Source: Centipeda flueggei ATCC 43531 | GTDB taxonomy: Bacteria > Bacillota > Negativicutes > Selenomonadales > Selenomonadaceae | Direction: 5' to 3' | DNA length: 64,000 nt | Assembly (NCBI RefSeq): GCF_000160695.1 | Contig: NZ_GG694006.1 | Location: 732,932-796,931 of the forward strand | Part shown: in pieces, positions 25,797 through 34,863 of the stretch | Layout of the letters: each line of letters begins with the position of its first letter | Numbering within the stretch: position 1 is the first letter of the stretch | Program-made: the position numbers and the translations under genes | The notes under the pieces: model-generated | The model's database searches: none | What the model was told of the DNA's origin: nothing | What the model saw: the letters and a program-made list of their open reading frames with translations, nothing else

Positions 25797-27881
25797 TTAG
25801 ATTTTCACCACCCCGAGAATTTGGATTTCAACGTTCTGTTCAATCTCTGCATGGGAGAGAACAATGAGCCCCGCAATGGAGCGTTCGACCAGGTTGCGGA
25901 AATATGGACGCACCGTCGGGCTCGTAAGCACAATGGGCTGATACCCCTGATCCGTCAGCTTCTGCAGTTGTTCTTGGAGTGCCGTGAGCAGCTTCTGCAT
26001 GGTATCCGGATCAAGGCTGACATAAGAGCCGTGCTCCGTGCGCTGCACGCTGCCCGCAATCTTGTTTTCGATGGCAGGATCAAGGGTAATGCAGGGAAGC
26101 ACGCCATTCTGCACATTCTGCTGCGTGATCTGACGCGCCATTGCATGACGAACGTACTCCGTCAGGACGTCGGTATCCTTCGTCGCCGGAGCATAATCGG
26201 CAAGAACCTCCAATATGGTGCTCATATCGCGTATCGATATGCGCTCGTGCAGAAGGTTGGCAAGAACCTTCTCCACCTCGCCCACCGTGAGCAGGTTCGG
26301 CACAACCTCTTCAACAAGAGCTCCATTGGTTTTCTGGAGATTGTCAAGCAGGTTCTGCGTCTCCTGACGTCCAAGAATTTCTGCCGCATGCTCCTTGATA
26401 ATCTCCGTGAGATGCGTAGCCAGGACGGAAACGGCATCCACCACGGTATAACCGTTCAGTTCTGCCTGCTCGCGCTCACTCTCCGCAATCCAGAGTGCAG
26501 GCAGACCAAATGCCGGCTCTGTCGTCTCGATGCCCGGCACCTCCTCAAAGACCGTGCCGGAGTTCATCGCAAGATAATGATCGAGCATCAACTCGCCGCG
26601 CGCAATCTCAACGCCCTTCAGCTTAATGATATAGGCATTGGGCTTGATCTGGATATTGTCTCGGATGCGGATGGTTGGCACGACAAGGCCGAGCTCCAGC
26701 GCGCACTGACGGCGAATCATGACGATACGGTCGAGAAGGTCACCGCCCTGCCCTGTATCAACAAGAGGAATAAGGCTGTAGCCGATCTCGAGTTCCATCG
26801 GGTCAACCTGAAGGAGCGAGACGATATTCTCGGGCGTTGTTGCTTCTTTTTTCGCCTTTGCCTTCTGCTCGACCTTCTGTACCTCTTGCTGGACAGTCTG
26901 CCCGCGGTACAGGTTCCACGCAATGAACCCGCAGAGTGCTGCAAGGACAGAGAACGGAATCCCAGGCAGTCCCGGCATGATTGCAAGAAAGAGAAGGACC
27001 CCCGTCAAGATCATAAAGATGCGTGCATTATGGAAGAGCTGCTTGACGAGATCTCCGCCCAAGTTCCCCTCTGCTGCCGAGCGTGTGACAATGATACCCG
27101 TCGCCGTCGAGATGAGAAGTGCCGGAATCTGCGCGACAAGCCCCTCGCCGACGGTCAGCAGTGTGTAGGTCTGGAGTGCCTGCACCGCAGTCATATCCCG
27201 CTGAAGCATACCAATGACAAAGCCGCCGCCAATATTGATCATCATGATAACGATGGCGGCGATTGCATCGCCTTTGACGAACTTCGATGCACCATCCATC
27301 GCGCCGAAAAAATCCGACTCACGCTGGACTTTCTCACGGCGGCGCTTTGCCTCTGCGTCCGTGATCGCCCCTTGATTAAGATCGGCATCGATGGCCATCT
27401 GTTTGCCGGGCATCGCGTCGAGGGTGAATCGTGCCGACACTTCGGCGACACGTTCCGACCCCTTCGTGATAACAATGAAGTTGACAATCACGAGGATGAC
27501 AAACACGATAAAGCCGACGACTGCATTGCCGCCGACGACGAAGTTGCCGAATGCTGTAATCACTTCACCGGCATTGGCATTGAGAAGAATCAGACGCGTG
27601 GATGAGATATTCAATGCCAGCCGAAAAAGCGTTGTAATAAGAAGCAACGACGGAAAAACCGATAAATCCAGTGCCTCTACATTGTAGATCGCCGACATAA
27701 CAACGAGCAGCGCAATGGTGATGTTGAGACAGATCAAAACATCCAACAACACCGTTGGCAACGGAATGATCATCATAATGACAATCGTTACGATAGCAAC
27801 GGCGATCAGAACATCACTGTATCGCTGGATGAGATTGCCGGATGAAAGAGGATTTACACTGCCGGTCTGCGGTGCTGCCAT
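25797..27881 (-). CDS. flhA: Flagellar export gate protein FlhA
   Basis: FlhA forms the nonameric cytoplasmic ring of the export gate. The 694 aa protein has about eight membrane helices (residues 20-330), the FHIPEP-loop region with 'FVKGDAIAAIVIMMINIGGG', and a large cytoplasmic domain from ~360 (SYLIPLVDTGQGGDLLDRI-type substrate-docking region). The ATG at 27879-27881 gives the usual length; the frame extends 16 codons further without homology. A sigma-A promoter lies upstream at 27943-27970. Confidence 0.96.
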   Translation of the reverse strand: MAAPQTGSVNPLSSGNLIQRYSDVLIAVAIVTIVIMMIIPLPTVLLDVLICLNITIALLVVMSAIYNVEALDLSVFPSLLLITTLFRLALNISSTRLILLNANAGEVITAFGNFVVGGNAVVGFIVFVILVIVNFIVITKGSERVAEVSARFTLDAMPGKQMAIDADLNQGAITDAEAKRRREKVQRESDFFGAMDGASKFVKGDAIAAIVIMMINIGGGFVIGMLQRDMTAVQALQTYTLLTVGEGLVAQIPALLISTATGIIVTRSAAEGNLGGDLVKQLFHNARIFMILTGVLLFLAIMPGLPGIPFSVLAALCGFIAWNLYRGQTVQQEVQKVEQKAKAKKEATTPENIVSLLQVDPMELEIGYSLIPLVDTGQGGDLLDRIVMIRRQCALELGLVVPTIRIRDNIQIKPNAYIIKLKGVEIARGELMLDHYLAMNSGTVFEEVPGIETTEPAFGLPALWIAESEREQAELNGYTVVDAVSVLATHLTEIIKEHAAEILGRQETQNLLDNLQKTNGALVEEVVPNLLTVGEVEKVLANLLHERISIRDMSTILEVLADYAPATKDTDVLTEYVRHAMARQITQQNVQNGVLPCITLDPAIENKIAGSVQRTEHGSYVSLDPDTMQKLLTALQEQLQKLTDQGYQPIVLTSPTVRPYFRNLVERSIAGLIVLSHAEIEQNVEIQILGVVKI

Positions 27882-27942
27882 GTTCTTACTCACTCCCCTT
27901 ATTCCCGTTTCCCTTTTGTGGACATACAATCCACCATCTAAT

Positions 27943-27970
27943 ATTATACCAAATATTGAAATCCCGTCAA
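27943..27970 (-). promoter_or_regulatory. Sigma-A promoter upstream of flhA
   Basis: TTGACG (27965-27970) and TATAAT (27943-27948), spacing 16, on the minus strand, about 60 bases before flhA and just beyond the flhB stop. It allows flhA-flhF-flhG and the che genes to be expressed apart from the cheY-flhB segment. Confidence 0.78.
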
Positions 27971-27980
27971 ATGGGAATTA

Positions 27981-29105
27981 CTATGCCCCGCGGCGCGTAT
28001 TCTTGAGGCGGTAGACATAAGCAAGTACCTCGGCGACCGCCTGATAGAGCTCCTGTGGTATTGCATCTCCAATCTGGACAGCTGCATAGATGGCACGAGC
28101 GAGCGGCTTGTTCTCAACGATGGGAACACGAGCCTCACGCGCAATCTCCTTGATGCGCTGTGCCACGATATCCTGCCCCTTCGCAACGACGAGCGGCGCA
28201 GACATTCCCTGCTGATAGGAGAGAGCAATGGCAAAGTGGGTCGGGTTGGTAATGATGACATCCGCCTTCGGCACTTCCTTCATCATGCGTGCCATTGCCA
28301 TCTGGCGCTGCTTCTGCCGGATCTTCCCCTTGATCTGCGGATCTCCTTCGGACTGCTTCATTTCATCTTTGACTTCCTGCTTTGTCATTTTGAGATCCTG
28401 TGTGGTTTGCCATTTCTGATAGCCATAGTCCATCAGCGCCATAACCATAATGACACCAATGACGATGAATGCCATGTGGAAAATAATCTCTGCCACAAGG
28501 GAAAGGCTCGTCGTCAGATCGAAGAACATGAACTGCGGCATCGCAAGAATCTGCTCATGAATAAAGCGATAAAGGAAAAAGCCGATGACGAGGATCTTAA
28601 AAAATGACTTTGCCAGCTCGACCAAAGAGCGTTTGGAAAAAATACGGCCAAAACCGTTGATGGGATTCAGCTTATCCAGCTTGAATTCAATGGACTCCGT
28701 ATTAAACGTCAGACCGACCTGAAAAAAATTGATGGCCAGCCCAATCAGCATAATAGCGAACATAATGGGAAAAGCGGTCTTGGCGAGGACAATGGCAATG
28801 CCGATAAAGATGCGCAGAATATTCTCCGCATCCACGACCTGATTCAAATTGCTGAACACATAGGTTGTGTAGCCGGCAATGGAAAGATAAATATAATCCC
28901 AAAGGAGTTTCAGCGAAAAGAAGCCAATGAGGAGCACGAACGCCGTGTTCAGCTCCTGACTGCGCCCGACCTGCCCTTTCTTTCGGGCATCGGCGCGCTT
29001 CTTTGCCGTTGGTTCTTCCGTCTTTTCCCCGCCGGCGAAACGCTGGAGGTCAAAGGCAAATAACTCCCTATTGCAGGGCGCGTATCGCAAGTGATATATT
29101 TCCAT
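27981..29105 (-). CDS. flhB: Flagellar export gate protein FlhB; start codon uncertain
   Basis: FlhB controls the switch from hook to filament export and self-cleaves within NPTH, which is present here ('ADVIITNPTHFAIALSYQ'). Four membrane helices precede the cytoplasmic domain. Homology begins at FDLQRFAGGEKTEEPTAKKR. AGGGAG (29064-29069) would place a start near 29055, yet the codons there are TTA TTT GCC TTT, none a start codon. The nearest ATG is 29103-29105, inside the end of fliR, adding ~17 residues; I use it by default. Either coupled translation from fliR or an unusual start is needed. Confidence 0.93.
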   Translation of the reverse strand: MEIYHLRYAPCNRELFAFDLQRFAGGEKTEEPTAKKRADARKKGQVGRSQELNTAFVLLIGFFSLKLLWDYIYLSIAGYTTYVFSNLNQVVDAENILRIFIGIAIVLAKTAFPIMFAIMLIGLAINFFQVGLTFNTESIEFKLDKLNPINGFGRIFSKRSLVELAKSFFKILVIGFFLYRFIHEQILAMPQFMFFDLTTSLSLVAEIIFHMAFIVIGVIMVMALMDYGYQKWQTTQDLKMTKQEVKDEMKQSEGDPQIKGKIRQKQRQMAMARMMKEVPKADVIITNPTHFAIALSYQQGMSAPLVVAKGQDIVAQRIKEIAREARVPIVENKPLARAIYAAVQIGDAIPQELYQAVAEVLAYVYRLKNTRRGA

Positions 29106-29850
29106 ACATTTCATTGAACAGCACATCCAGGAATAAGACATAGAACGGAATAATCATGGAAAGCACGGTGATGCCGATCATCAGCTGCAGCGGAATGCCG
29201 ACGACGAAGATGTTCATCTGCGGCATCGTTCGCGAAAGGATCCCCAGTCCCACGTTGGTCAGAAGGATGGCAAAAGTAATCGGCATGGCAATCTTCATTC
29301 CGGTGAGGAAAATCGTCCCTGTAAAGTTGGCAATGAGGAGCGCCAGCGACACATTTCCTTCCATTCCGGCGATAGGAACGGCGCGAAAGCTCTCAACAAG
29401 CGCCGCCAGGATCATGTGATGCCCATTTGTTGCGAGGAGAATGATCGCTGCCAAATTATAAAGAAAACTTCCGATAAGCGGTATCTGCTGACCGGAAGTC
29501 GGATCGACAACATTGACGATGGCAAAGCCTACCTGCATATCCATAACCTTGCCTGCCATCGTGATAGCAGCAAAGGAGATGTACGCAACAAAACCGATCA
29601 GCCACCCAATAAAGAGTTCTCCGACGGCCGTCAGCGCAAACATGATAAGGTTCTCTGGTACGTATGGTGTCCCGAGTCCATCCACCACAGGAAAGAGGAC
29701 AACGGTCATCGAAAGGGCCGTGCCTACACGAAAAAAAATAGGAATATTCATACTGCCGAAAAACGGTGAGATAAGAAAAATTCCGCTGGTCCGTACAAGC
29801 ATCAGCAGGAATACGGCGATGTGTCCCTGGAGCAGCTCATACAAATCCAT
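29068..29850 (-). CDS. fliR: Flagellar export gate protein FliR
   Basis: FliR is one of the FliP5Q4R1 gate core subunits. The 260 aa protein has six predicted membrane helices and the conserved 'RTSGIFLISPFFGSMNIPIF' segment near the N-terminus plus 'MQVGFAIVNVVDPTSGQQ'. Length and hydropathy are normal. It overlaps the assigned flhB start by 38 bases and follows fliQ by 12 bases. Confidence 0.96.
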   Translation of the reverse strand: MDLYELLQGHIAVFLLMLVRTSGIFLISPFFGSMNIPIFFRVGTALSMTVVLFPVVDGLGTPYVPENLIMFALTAVGELFIGWLIGFVAYISFAAITMAGKVMDMQVGFAIVNVVDPTSGQQIPLIGSFLYNLAAIILLATNGHHMILAALVESFRAVPIAGMEGNVSLALLIANFTGTIFLTGMKIAMPITFAILLTNVGLGILSRTMPQMNIFVVGIPLQLMIGITVLSMIIPFYVLFLDVLFNEMYGNISLAIRALQ

Positions 29851-29862
29851 ACGCCGCCCCCC

Positions 29863-30132
29863 TTATCGCAAATACTGGGGGAGGTTGACAAAGACATTTG
29901 TCACATACTCCACCATAATGCGCAGCATCCACGGTCCAAAGATCAAGATAGCGACAAACACGGCGATGATCTTCGGGATGAACGCAAGCGTCTGCTCCTG
30001 AATTGATGTCGTTGCCTGGAACACCGCGACCAAGAGGCCGACAATCAGGCCGAGACCAAGCATTGGCGCGGAGACCAAAAGGACGACCATAAGAGCTTCC
30101 TGCGCGAGCTGAATGACCAAATCTCCGGACAT
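29863..30132 (-). CDS. fliQ: Flagellar export gate protein FliQ
   Basis: The 89 aa product has two membrane helices (about residues 15-38 and 50-75) and the FliQ signature 'QEALMVVLLVSAPMLGLGLI' with 'VAVFQATTSIQEQTLAFIPK'. It is a gate core subunit. It lies between fliP (15 bases) and fliR (12 bases). Confidence 0.96.
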   Translation of the reverse strand: MSGDLVIQLAQEALMVVLLVSAPMLGLGLIVGLLVAVFQATTSIQEQTLAFIPKIIAVFVAILIFGPWMLRIMVEYVTNVFVNLPQYLR

Positions 30133-30147
30133 ATCAGCGCCTCCCCG

Positions 30148-30918
30148 TCATCGGAAACTCATGATGAGTGACTGGATCAAGAGATGCCACCCATCGACCA
30201 TAACAAACAGCAGAATCTTAAACGGCAGTGAGATCATGACCGGCGGCAGCATCATCATACCCATGGACATAAGTGTACTTGCGACAATCATATCGATGAC
30301 AATGAACGGAATATAGATCATAAAGCCGAGCTGAAATGCCGTCTTGAGTTCACTAATGATAAATGCGGGAATGAGCGTGAACGTCGATACATCCTCCGGC
30401 CCGTTCGGGCGCGGTGCATCCGACAAATTGACAAAGAGGGCGAGATCTGACTCCCGTGTCTGCCGCAGCATAAATTCACGCATAGGGTCAACAATGTTCT
30501 CGAGTGCCTGCTCCTGCGTGATCTGTCCCGCAAGATAGGGCTGTATCCCATTCTCATTTGCCTGCCCCCAATAGGGTGCCATGATATAAAATGTGAGAAA
30601 CAAAGACAGTGCGATGACCACCTGATTCGGCGGCACATTCTGTGTCGAAAGTGCATTGCGCAGGAAACCGATAACGACGACAATGCGCACGAAAGACGTC
30701 GTCATAACGAGGATGGCCGGTGCCAGTGACATAATCGTAAGCACCGCCAGAATCTGCATGCTGGTTGCAACGTCCTGCGGATTCTCAGATGTCCCGACAC
30801 CGACACTGACCGTCGGGATCAGAGGGGCAGCAGATGCCTGTCCTGCCCCCAGGAGCAGGAGCGCTGTACCTCCCAACACGAACAAGATGCGCCCCAATTC
30901 CTTTCCCCCATTTCTCAT
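30148..30918 (-). CDS. fliP: Flagellar export gate protein FliP
   Basis: The 256 aa protein has a cleavable signal peptide (about residues 1-30, ending QASAAP), four membrane helices, and the FliP signatures 'SFVRIVVVIGFLRNALSTQ' and 'FMIYIPFIVIDMIVASTLMS'. FliP pentamers make the export channel. It follows fliO by 6 bases. Confidence 0.96.
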   Translation of the reverse strand: MRNGGKELGRILFVLGGTALLLLGAGQASAAPLIPTVSVGVGTSENPQDVATSMQILAVLTIMSLAPAILVMTTSFVRIVVVIGFLRNALSTQNVPPNQVVIALSLFLTFYIMAPYWGQANENGIQPYLAGQITQEQALENIVDPMREFMLRQTRESDLALFVNLSDAPRPNGPEDVSTFTLIPAFIISELKTAFQLGFMIYIPFIVIDMIVASTLMSMGMMMLPPVMISLPFKILLFVMVDGWHLLIQSLIMSFR

Positions 30919-30924
30919 GGCCCC

Positions 30925-31437
30925 CTACTTTCGGAAAAGCGGAGGGATCTTCTGCACAAAGTCCGAGAGTGAGCCGAATTGATCGTGAAACACGCCGCCC
31001 TCTGTCGGTGCCGCCGTGCGAATCTCCTCCACCGTCTCTGGATCGTCGATCTCCGTGATCAGATGAATATTGGCATCCGTCACACCGAGAACAAATACGC
31101 GCCCAAAGAGCTCCACCACACAGACGGAGCGGTTCGGTCCAAGCGGGAGCTGCAAGTAGACCTGTCCACCGCGTGCCGCAAGCGTCCGCATAGAGCTCTT
31201 GCCAAAGGCACGTGCTGCGAAATAGGCGAGGATGACAACAAACGCAAAGACAGCAAAAAGGCTGACCACATAGGCGACCGTCGACCACCATGATACGGCC
31301 GACGGGCGCGGGTCAGCCTCCTGATATCCGGCCAGGTATCCGCCGCCCGTCTCACCTGCGGCAGATACATCCCCCATACATAGCACAGAGAGTATGCATC
31401 CGAGCAGCAAGGACAGAGAAAATATCCAGGTGCGCAT
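30925..31437 (-). CDS. fliO: Flagellar biosynthesis protein FliO
   Basis: FliO is the scaffold for FliP ring assembly. The 170 aa product has a signal-like N-terminus (MRTWIFSLSLLLGCILSVLC), one membrane helix (about residues 55-78) and a cytoplasmic domain with 'YLQLPLGPNRSVCVVELFGR', typical of the FliO/FliZ family. The gene is poorly conserved in general, so position next to fliP supports the call. Its ATG overlaps the cheY stop (ATGA). Confidence 0.88.
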   Translation of the reverse strand: MRTWIFSLSLLLGCILSVLCMGDVSAAGETGGGYLAGYQEADPRPSAVSWWSTVAYVVSLFAVFAFVVILAYFAARAFGKSSMRTLAARGGQVYLQLPLGPNRSVCVVELFGRVFVLGVTDANIHLITEIDDPETVEEIRTAAPTEGGVFHDQFGSLSDFVQKIPPLFRK

Positions 31438-31799
31438 CAGCCGACGGCTTTGCGGATGGCCTCCAGAACGCGGTCTGCCTGGAACGGCTTCACAATGAAG
31501 TCACGTGCGCCCGCCTGGATTGCCTCGATAACCATAGCCTGCTGTCCCATCGCGCTGCACATAACGACCTTTGCGCCCGGATCAACCTTCTTAATTTCTT
31601 TCACTGCCGTAATTCCATCCATTTCCGGCATCGTAATGTCCATCGTCACGAGGTCGGGCTTGAGCTCCTGGTACTTCTCCAGAGCCTTCATGCCATTCTC
31701 TGCCTCACCGACGATCTCATAGCCGTTCTTTGACAGAATGTCCTTCACCATCATTCGCATAAAAGCTGCATCATCGACGACCAGAACGCGAGTTGCCAT
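31437..31799 (-). CDS. cheY: Chemotaxis response regulator CheY
   Basis: The 120 aa single receiver domain contains acidic pair VVDD (residues 8-10), phospho-accepting Asp54 in VTMDITMPEMDG, Ser82 and Lys104 in IVKPF. It binds FliM/FliY when phosphorylated by CheA. The ATG at 31797-31799 follows AAGGAG at suitable spacing; the 18 upstream in-frame residues are part of the leader. It starts the cheY-fliO-fliP-fliQ-fliR-flhB segment behind its own promoter. Confidence 0.96.
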   Translation of the reverse strand: MATRVLVVDDAAFMRMMVKDILSKNGYEIVGEAENGMKALEKYQELKPDLVTMDITMPEMDGITAVKEIKKVDPGAKVVMCSAMGQQAMVIEAIQAGARDFIVKPFQADRVLEAIRKAVG

Positions 31800-31885
31800 T
31801 TTCTCATCTCTCCTTAATTTCGACAGAACATCCTTTATTCCCAAGGGCATCATCGCGCACGCAACGTGCCTTTCAAATCGCTCTC

Positions 31886-31914
31886 ATTATAGCGAAATCT
31901 GCCTTCGGTGACAA
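31886..31914 (-). promoter_or_regulatory. Sigma-A promoter of the cheY-fliOPQR-flhB segment
   Basis: TTGTCA (31909-31914) and TATAAT (31886-31891), spacing 17, on the minus strand about 90 bases before cheY. The -35 region overlaps one arm of a CCTTCGG/CCGAAGG inverted repeat that follows the fliY stop. Confidence 0.82.
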
Positions 31915-31998
31915 GGATTTTCTACACTTCTCTCCGAAGGAAGCATGGATCATTCACGGGCTTCAGCCGATCCGCACTTCCTTAAAATATTCCTTTCG

Positions 31999-33189
31999 TC
32001 ACTGGAGACGTGCCGCACGTTCAAGCGGGCTGACGATCTCTGTGATACGGACACCGAAGTTCTCGTCGATGACAACGACTTCGCCTTTTGCCAAATATTT
32101 TCCGTTGACCATAATGTCCACGGGTTCTCCGGCGAGCTTATCAAGTTCCACGATCGACCCCTTGGTCAGATCGAGAATCTCTTTGATGGACTTCTTTGTA
32201 CGGCCAAGCTCAACATTTACCTGAAGAGGAACGTCAAGGATAAGGCCGATATTGGCATCATTGACCTGAACCGGTACGGTGCTGAGCGGCGTAAACTGCG
32301 CAGACTGTACGGGAACATTCGATGCGACATGTGGTTGCATAGGCTGTGCTCCATATCCATTACTTGCCGGCGCTGCAGCAGCTGCTGCAGGTGCCGACGC
32401 GGGTGCTGCGGCAGGGGCAGCCGCCGCAGATGCGGCAGCTGCAATCTCTTCTTCTTCATCGTCGACATCCGGCTGCTGATTCATCAGCGCATCGACCATC
32501 TCACGCGCCACATCAAGCGGCAGGAGCTGCATGATCTCACTGTCGATGAGTCCATCCACCTCCATACGGAAGGATGCCTGCACGATTGGATCGACTTTAT
32601 CCAGCAGTTTTGAAACGACTTCTGCTGTGCTGAAATCCACAAGGGTAACAACCGGCGGAGTGATATCCACCTTCTTATTGAACATCGAGGAAAGCGAAGT
32701 GGCAACGCTGCCCATCATCTGATTCATGGACTCGCTGACTGCACTCATGTGGATCTCGCTGAGTTCCTCATCCGGATTCGTCCCATCGTTGCCCATCATC
32801 AAATCGGCAATGATGGCTGCATCTTTCGCCTGAATGCAAAGGACATTGTTGCCTTCGATACCGATGCTGTACCCAACCTCAACGACGAGGAACGGAACGG
32901 GATATTTCTCCTTCAGCTGACTCATGTTGGAGATGGACACTGTCGGTGTCGTAATGGACACCTTCCGTCCGAGCAGGACGGACAGTGTCGTCGCCGCACC
33001 GCCCATGGAGATATTGCCGATCTCACCGAGTGCGTCACGTTCCATATCCGTTATGCCGTCTTCGCCGGCAGGAGACACATCCGCAGCAGGGGCGTCGCTC
33101 GACGCGGCATCGTCCGCAGGCGCATCTCCGCCCGAACCGCCGCTCAGGAGGGCATCGATTTCCTCCTGTGAGATCATATCATCACTCAT
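31999..33189 (-). CDS. fliY: Flagellar motor switch phosphatase FliY (FliN fusion)
   Basis: The 396 aa protein has three parts: an N-terminal CheY-binding peptide (ISQEEIDALLSGG), a CheC-like phosphatase domain with two sites (RDALGEIGNISMGG and SAVSESMNQMMGS, both with S/D-xxx-E-xx-N), and after an Ala/Pro-rich linker (about 245-300) a C-terminal FliN domain ('ILDVPLQVNVELGRTKKSI'). It dephosphorylates CheY-P at the motor and completes the switch ring. It overlaps fliM by 8 bases. The low-complexity linker is longer than in Bacillus. Confidence 0.96.
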   Translation of the reverse strand: MSDDMISQEEIDALLSGGSGGDAPADDAASSDAPAADVSPAGEDGITDMERDALGEIGNISMGGAATTLSVLLGRKVSITTPTVSISNMSQLKEKYPVPFLVVEVGYSIGIEGNNVLCIQAKDAAIIADLMMGNDGTNPDEELSEIHMSAVSESMNQMMGSVATSLSSMFNKKVDITPPVVTLVDFSTAEVVSKLLDKVDPIVQASFRMEVDGLIDSEIMQLLPLDVAREMVDALMNQQPDVDDEEEEIAAAASAAAAPAAAPASAPAAAAAAPASNGYGAQPMQPHVASNVPVQSAQFTPLSTVPVQVNDANIGLILDVPLQVNVELGRTKKSIKEILDLTKGSIVELDKLAGEPVDIMVNGKYLAKGEVVVIDENFGVRITEIVSPLERAARLQ

Positions 33190-34183
33190 TCGCGTTGTCC
33201 TCCCCTTCTATAACACCAGATATCTGCACGGCCATACGTTTTCCGGCTGTGCCAGGGCGTGCAAGGAATTTGGGATTTGAACCGACATAGCAGACGAGTT
33301 CATCCTTCGTAAGCGTATCAAGCTGGAGAACATCGCCAAAGCCGAGCGTCAGGAACTCGTTGATCGTCATCTCGATCTCACCGAGCTGTACCGTAAACGG
33401 CACCGACGTCCGTTCAATCTTACGCTGGAGCTCCTCGACCTGCTCAGGAGAACTCTCCCGATCCATGGAAGCCGCCACCCAAAACGAGGTCGTCAATTTC
33501 GACATGACCGGTTCCAGTACCAGATACGGGATGCAGATGTTCATCATGCCATCCACATCACCCATCTTAATGTGAATGGTGATGAGCACCACCATATCAT
33601 TGGGCGGAACAATCTGGGCAAACTGGGAGTTTGTCTCCATCGTCTCAAAGTTCGGCCGAAACTCGACGACGTTGCTCCACGCCTCACGGAAATAATTGGT
33701 AGCCAGCTCGATGAACCGCCGCATGACCGCCATTTCAATATCCGTCAGGACACGTGTCTTGACAGCAGGCCGTCCCTCACCGCCAAAAATGCGGTCAATA
33801 TAAGCAAATGCGATGCCGGGGTTGATCTCAATGATGATCTTCCCTTTCAGCGGCGGCAGTGCAAGAATGCCAATCACGGACGGATTCGCCATGGACTGGA
33901 CAAACTCCTGATAGGTCACCTGCTCGACAGACGAGACATCGATATCGATCATTGTGCGCAGGCTGGCCGACAGATACGTGTTTAAGAGACGCGAAAAACT
34001 CTCATGCAGCATGAAGAGCGTCCGAATCTGATCCTTTGAGAATCGGTCCGGCCGCTTAAAATCATAGACCTTGACCTTGCGTTCCTCTTCTTCCGCCTTG
34101 ACCTCCTCGGCGGAAACCGAGCCATCCGAAAGTGCCGAAAGAAGCTTGTCTATCTCGGATTGAGACAGTACGTCCTCAGCCAA
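33182..34183 (-). CDS. fliM: Flagellar motor switch protein FliM
   Basis: The 333 aa protein carries the CheY-P-binding peptide LSQSEIDKLLSAL (residues 5-17), a CheC-like middle domain and a C-terminal FliN-like domain ('VQLGEIEMTINEFLTLGFGD'). It forms the body of the C ring. It follows fliL by ~40 bases and overlaps fliY, the classic fliL-fliM-fliY order. Confidence 0.96.
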   Translation of the reverse strand: MAEDVLSQSEIDKLLSALSDGSVSAEEVKAEEEERKVKVYDFKRPDRFSKDQIRTLFMLHESFSRLLNTYLSASLRTMIDIDVSSVEQVTYQEFVQSMANPSVIGILALPPLKGKIIIEINPGIAFAYIDRIFGGEGRPAVKTRVLTDIEMAVMRRFIELATNYFREAWSNVVEFRPNFETMETNSQFAQIVPPNDMVVLITIHIKMGDVDGMMNICIPYLVLEPVMSKLTTSFWVAASMDRESSPEQVEELQRKIERTSVPFTVQLGEIEMTINEFLTLGFGDVLQLDTLTKDELVCYVGSNPKFLARPGTAGKRMAVQISGVIEGEDNANE

Positions 34184-34222
34184 GACTCTTCCCCCTTCCC
34201 ATTGTGCAGTACTTCATCGAAC

Positions 34223-34744
34223 TTACTGCAGCAGGAAGCTCGTGATGTAAACTTCGTAAACGGACCCCTGTCCGAGCCGATCGTTCAGTGCGTCCTTCAG
34301 CTGCTTTTTCAGCGCGTCCTGTTTTGCCGCATCAAACTCTTCCAGCGGCGCGGCACGCAGGAACTGCATCGTTGTGTCGAGGATCTTCGTCTCTGCGACA
34401 GGATTCACCTTGCCGTCCTTCACTACCTCAGACTTACCGGGATTGAGCTCTACGACAACGCCCGCCTTGAGGAACTTTCCGGCACGTCCGCCGCCGACAT
34501 TGACCAGAATACCTTCTTTCGGGTCGCCGAGCTTATAGAACACACCGGGGTCGTGATTGCTCTTGCTTCCGCCTCCATCTTCCGCATGCGACGGGGACTC
34601 TGCCTGCGAGATAATATAATACGAGATACCGCCGGCTGCCGCTACCGCGACCAGCACCGCCACAAACACCACAACAATCATCATAACCATGGATGATTTC
34701 TGCTTTGGCTGCTCTGCTGCCTGTTCTTCCTTTTCCTCCGCCAT
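34223..34744 (-). CDS. fliL: Flagellar basal body-associated protein FliL
   Basis: FliL forms a ring around the stator unit. The 173 aa protein has one N-terminal membrane helix (about residues 18-42), an acidic/Ser-rich linker, and a periplasmic SPFH-like FliL domain ending 'GSVYEVYITSFLLQ', the conserved FliL C-terminus. It is first in the fliL-fliM-fliY segment, with its own promoter. Confidence 0.93.
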   Translation of the reverse strand: MAEEKEEQAAEQPKQKSSMVMMIVVVFVAVLVAVAAAGGISYYIISQAESPSHAEDGGGSKSNHDPGVFYKLGDPKEGILVNVGGGRAGKFLKAGVVVELNPGKSEVVKDGKVNPVAETKILDTTMQFLRAAPLEEFDAAKQDALKKQLKDALNDRLGQGSVYEVYITSFLLQ

Positions 34745-34834
34745 GAGTTAATTCCCTCCCTAATAATGACTACGAAGCCGCAGCGGCTCCACACCGGGGC
34801 ACTCCCTTGCCGCGTGGAGGAACACCGTCCTCCT

Positions 34835-34863
34835 ATTATAACAAAGGAATGGAAATTCGCCAA
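34835..34863 (-). promoter_or_regulatory. Sigma-A promoter of fliL-fliM-fliY
   Basis: TTGGCG (34858-34863) and TATAAT (34835-34840), spacing 17, on the minus strand, immediately after the flbD stop. A GGAGG...CCTCC hairpin follows within the ~90-base leader of fliL. Confidence 0.8.

Noticed and set aside
25707-27605. 632-codon open frame on plus opposite flhA
   Set aside because: Shadow of flhA, no homology and no start signals.
29060-29105. Programmed frameshift joining fliR and flhB
   Set aside because: FliR ends in TAG and FlhB is in the +1 frame, but no slippery sequence or downstream stem is visible; coupling is simpler.
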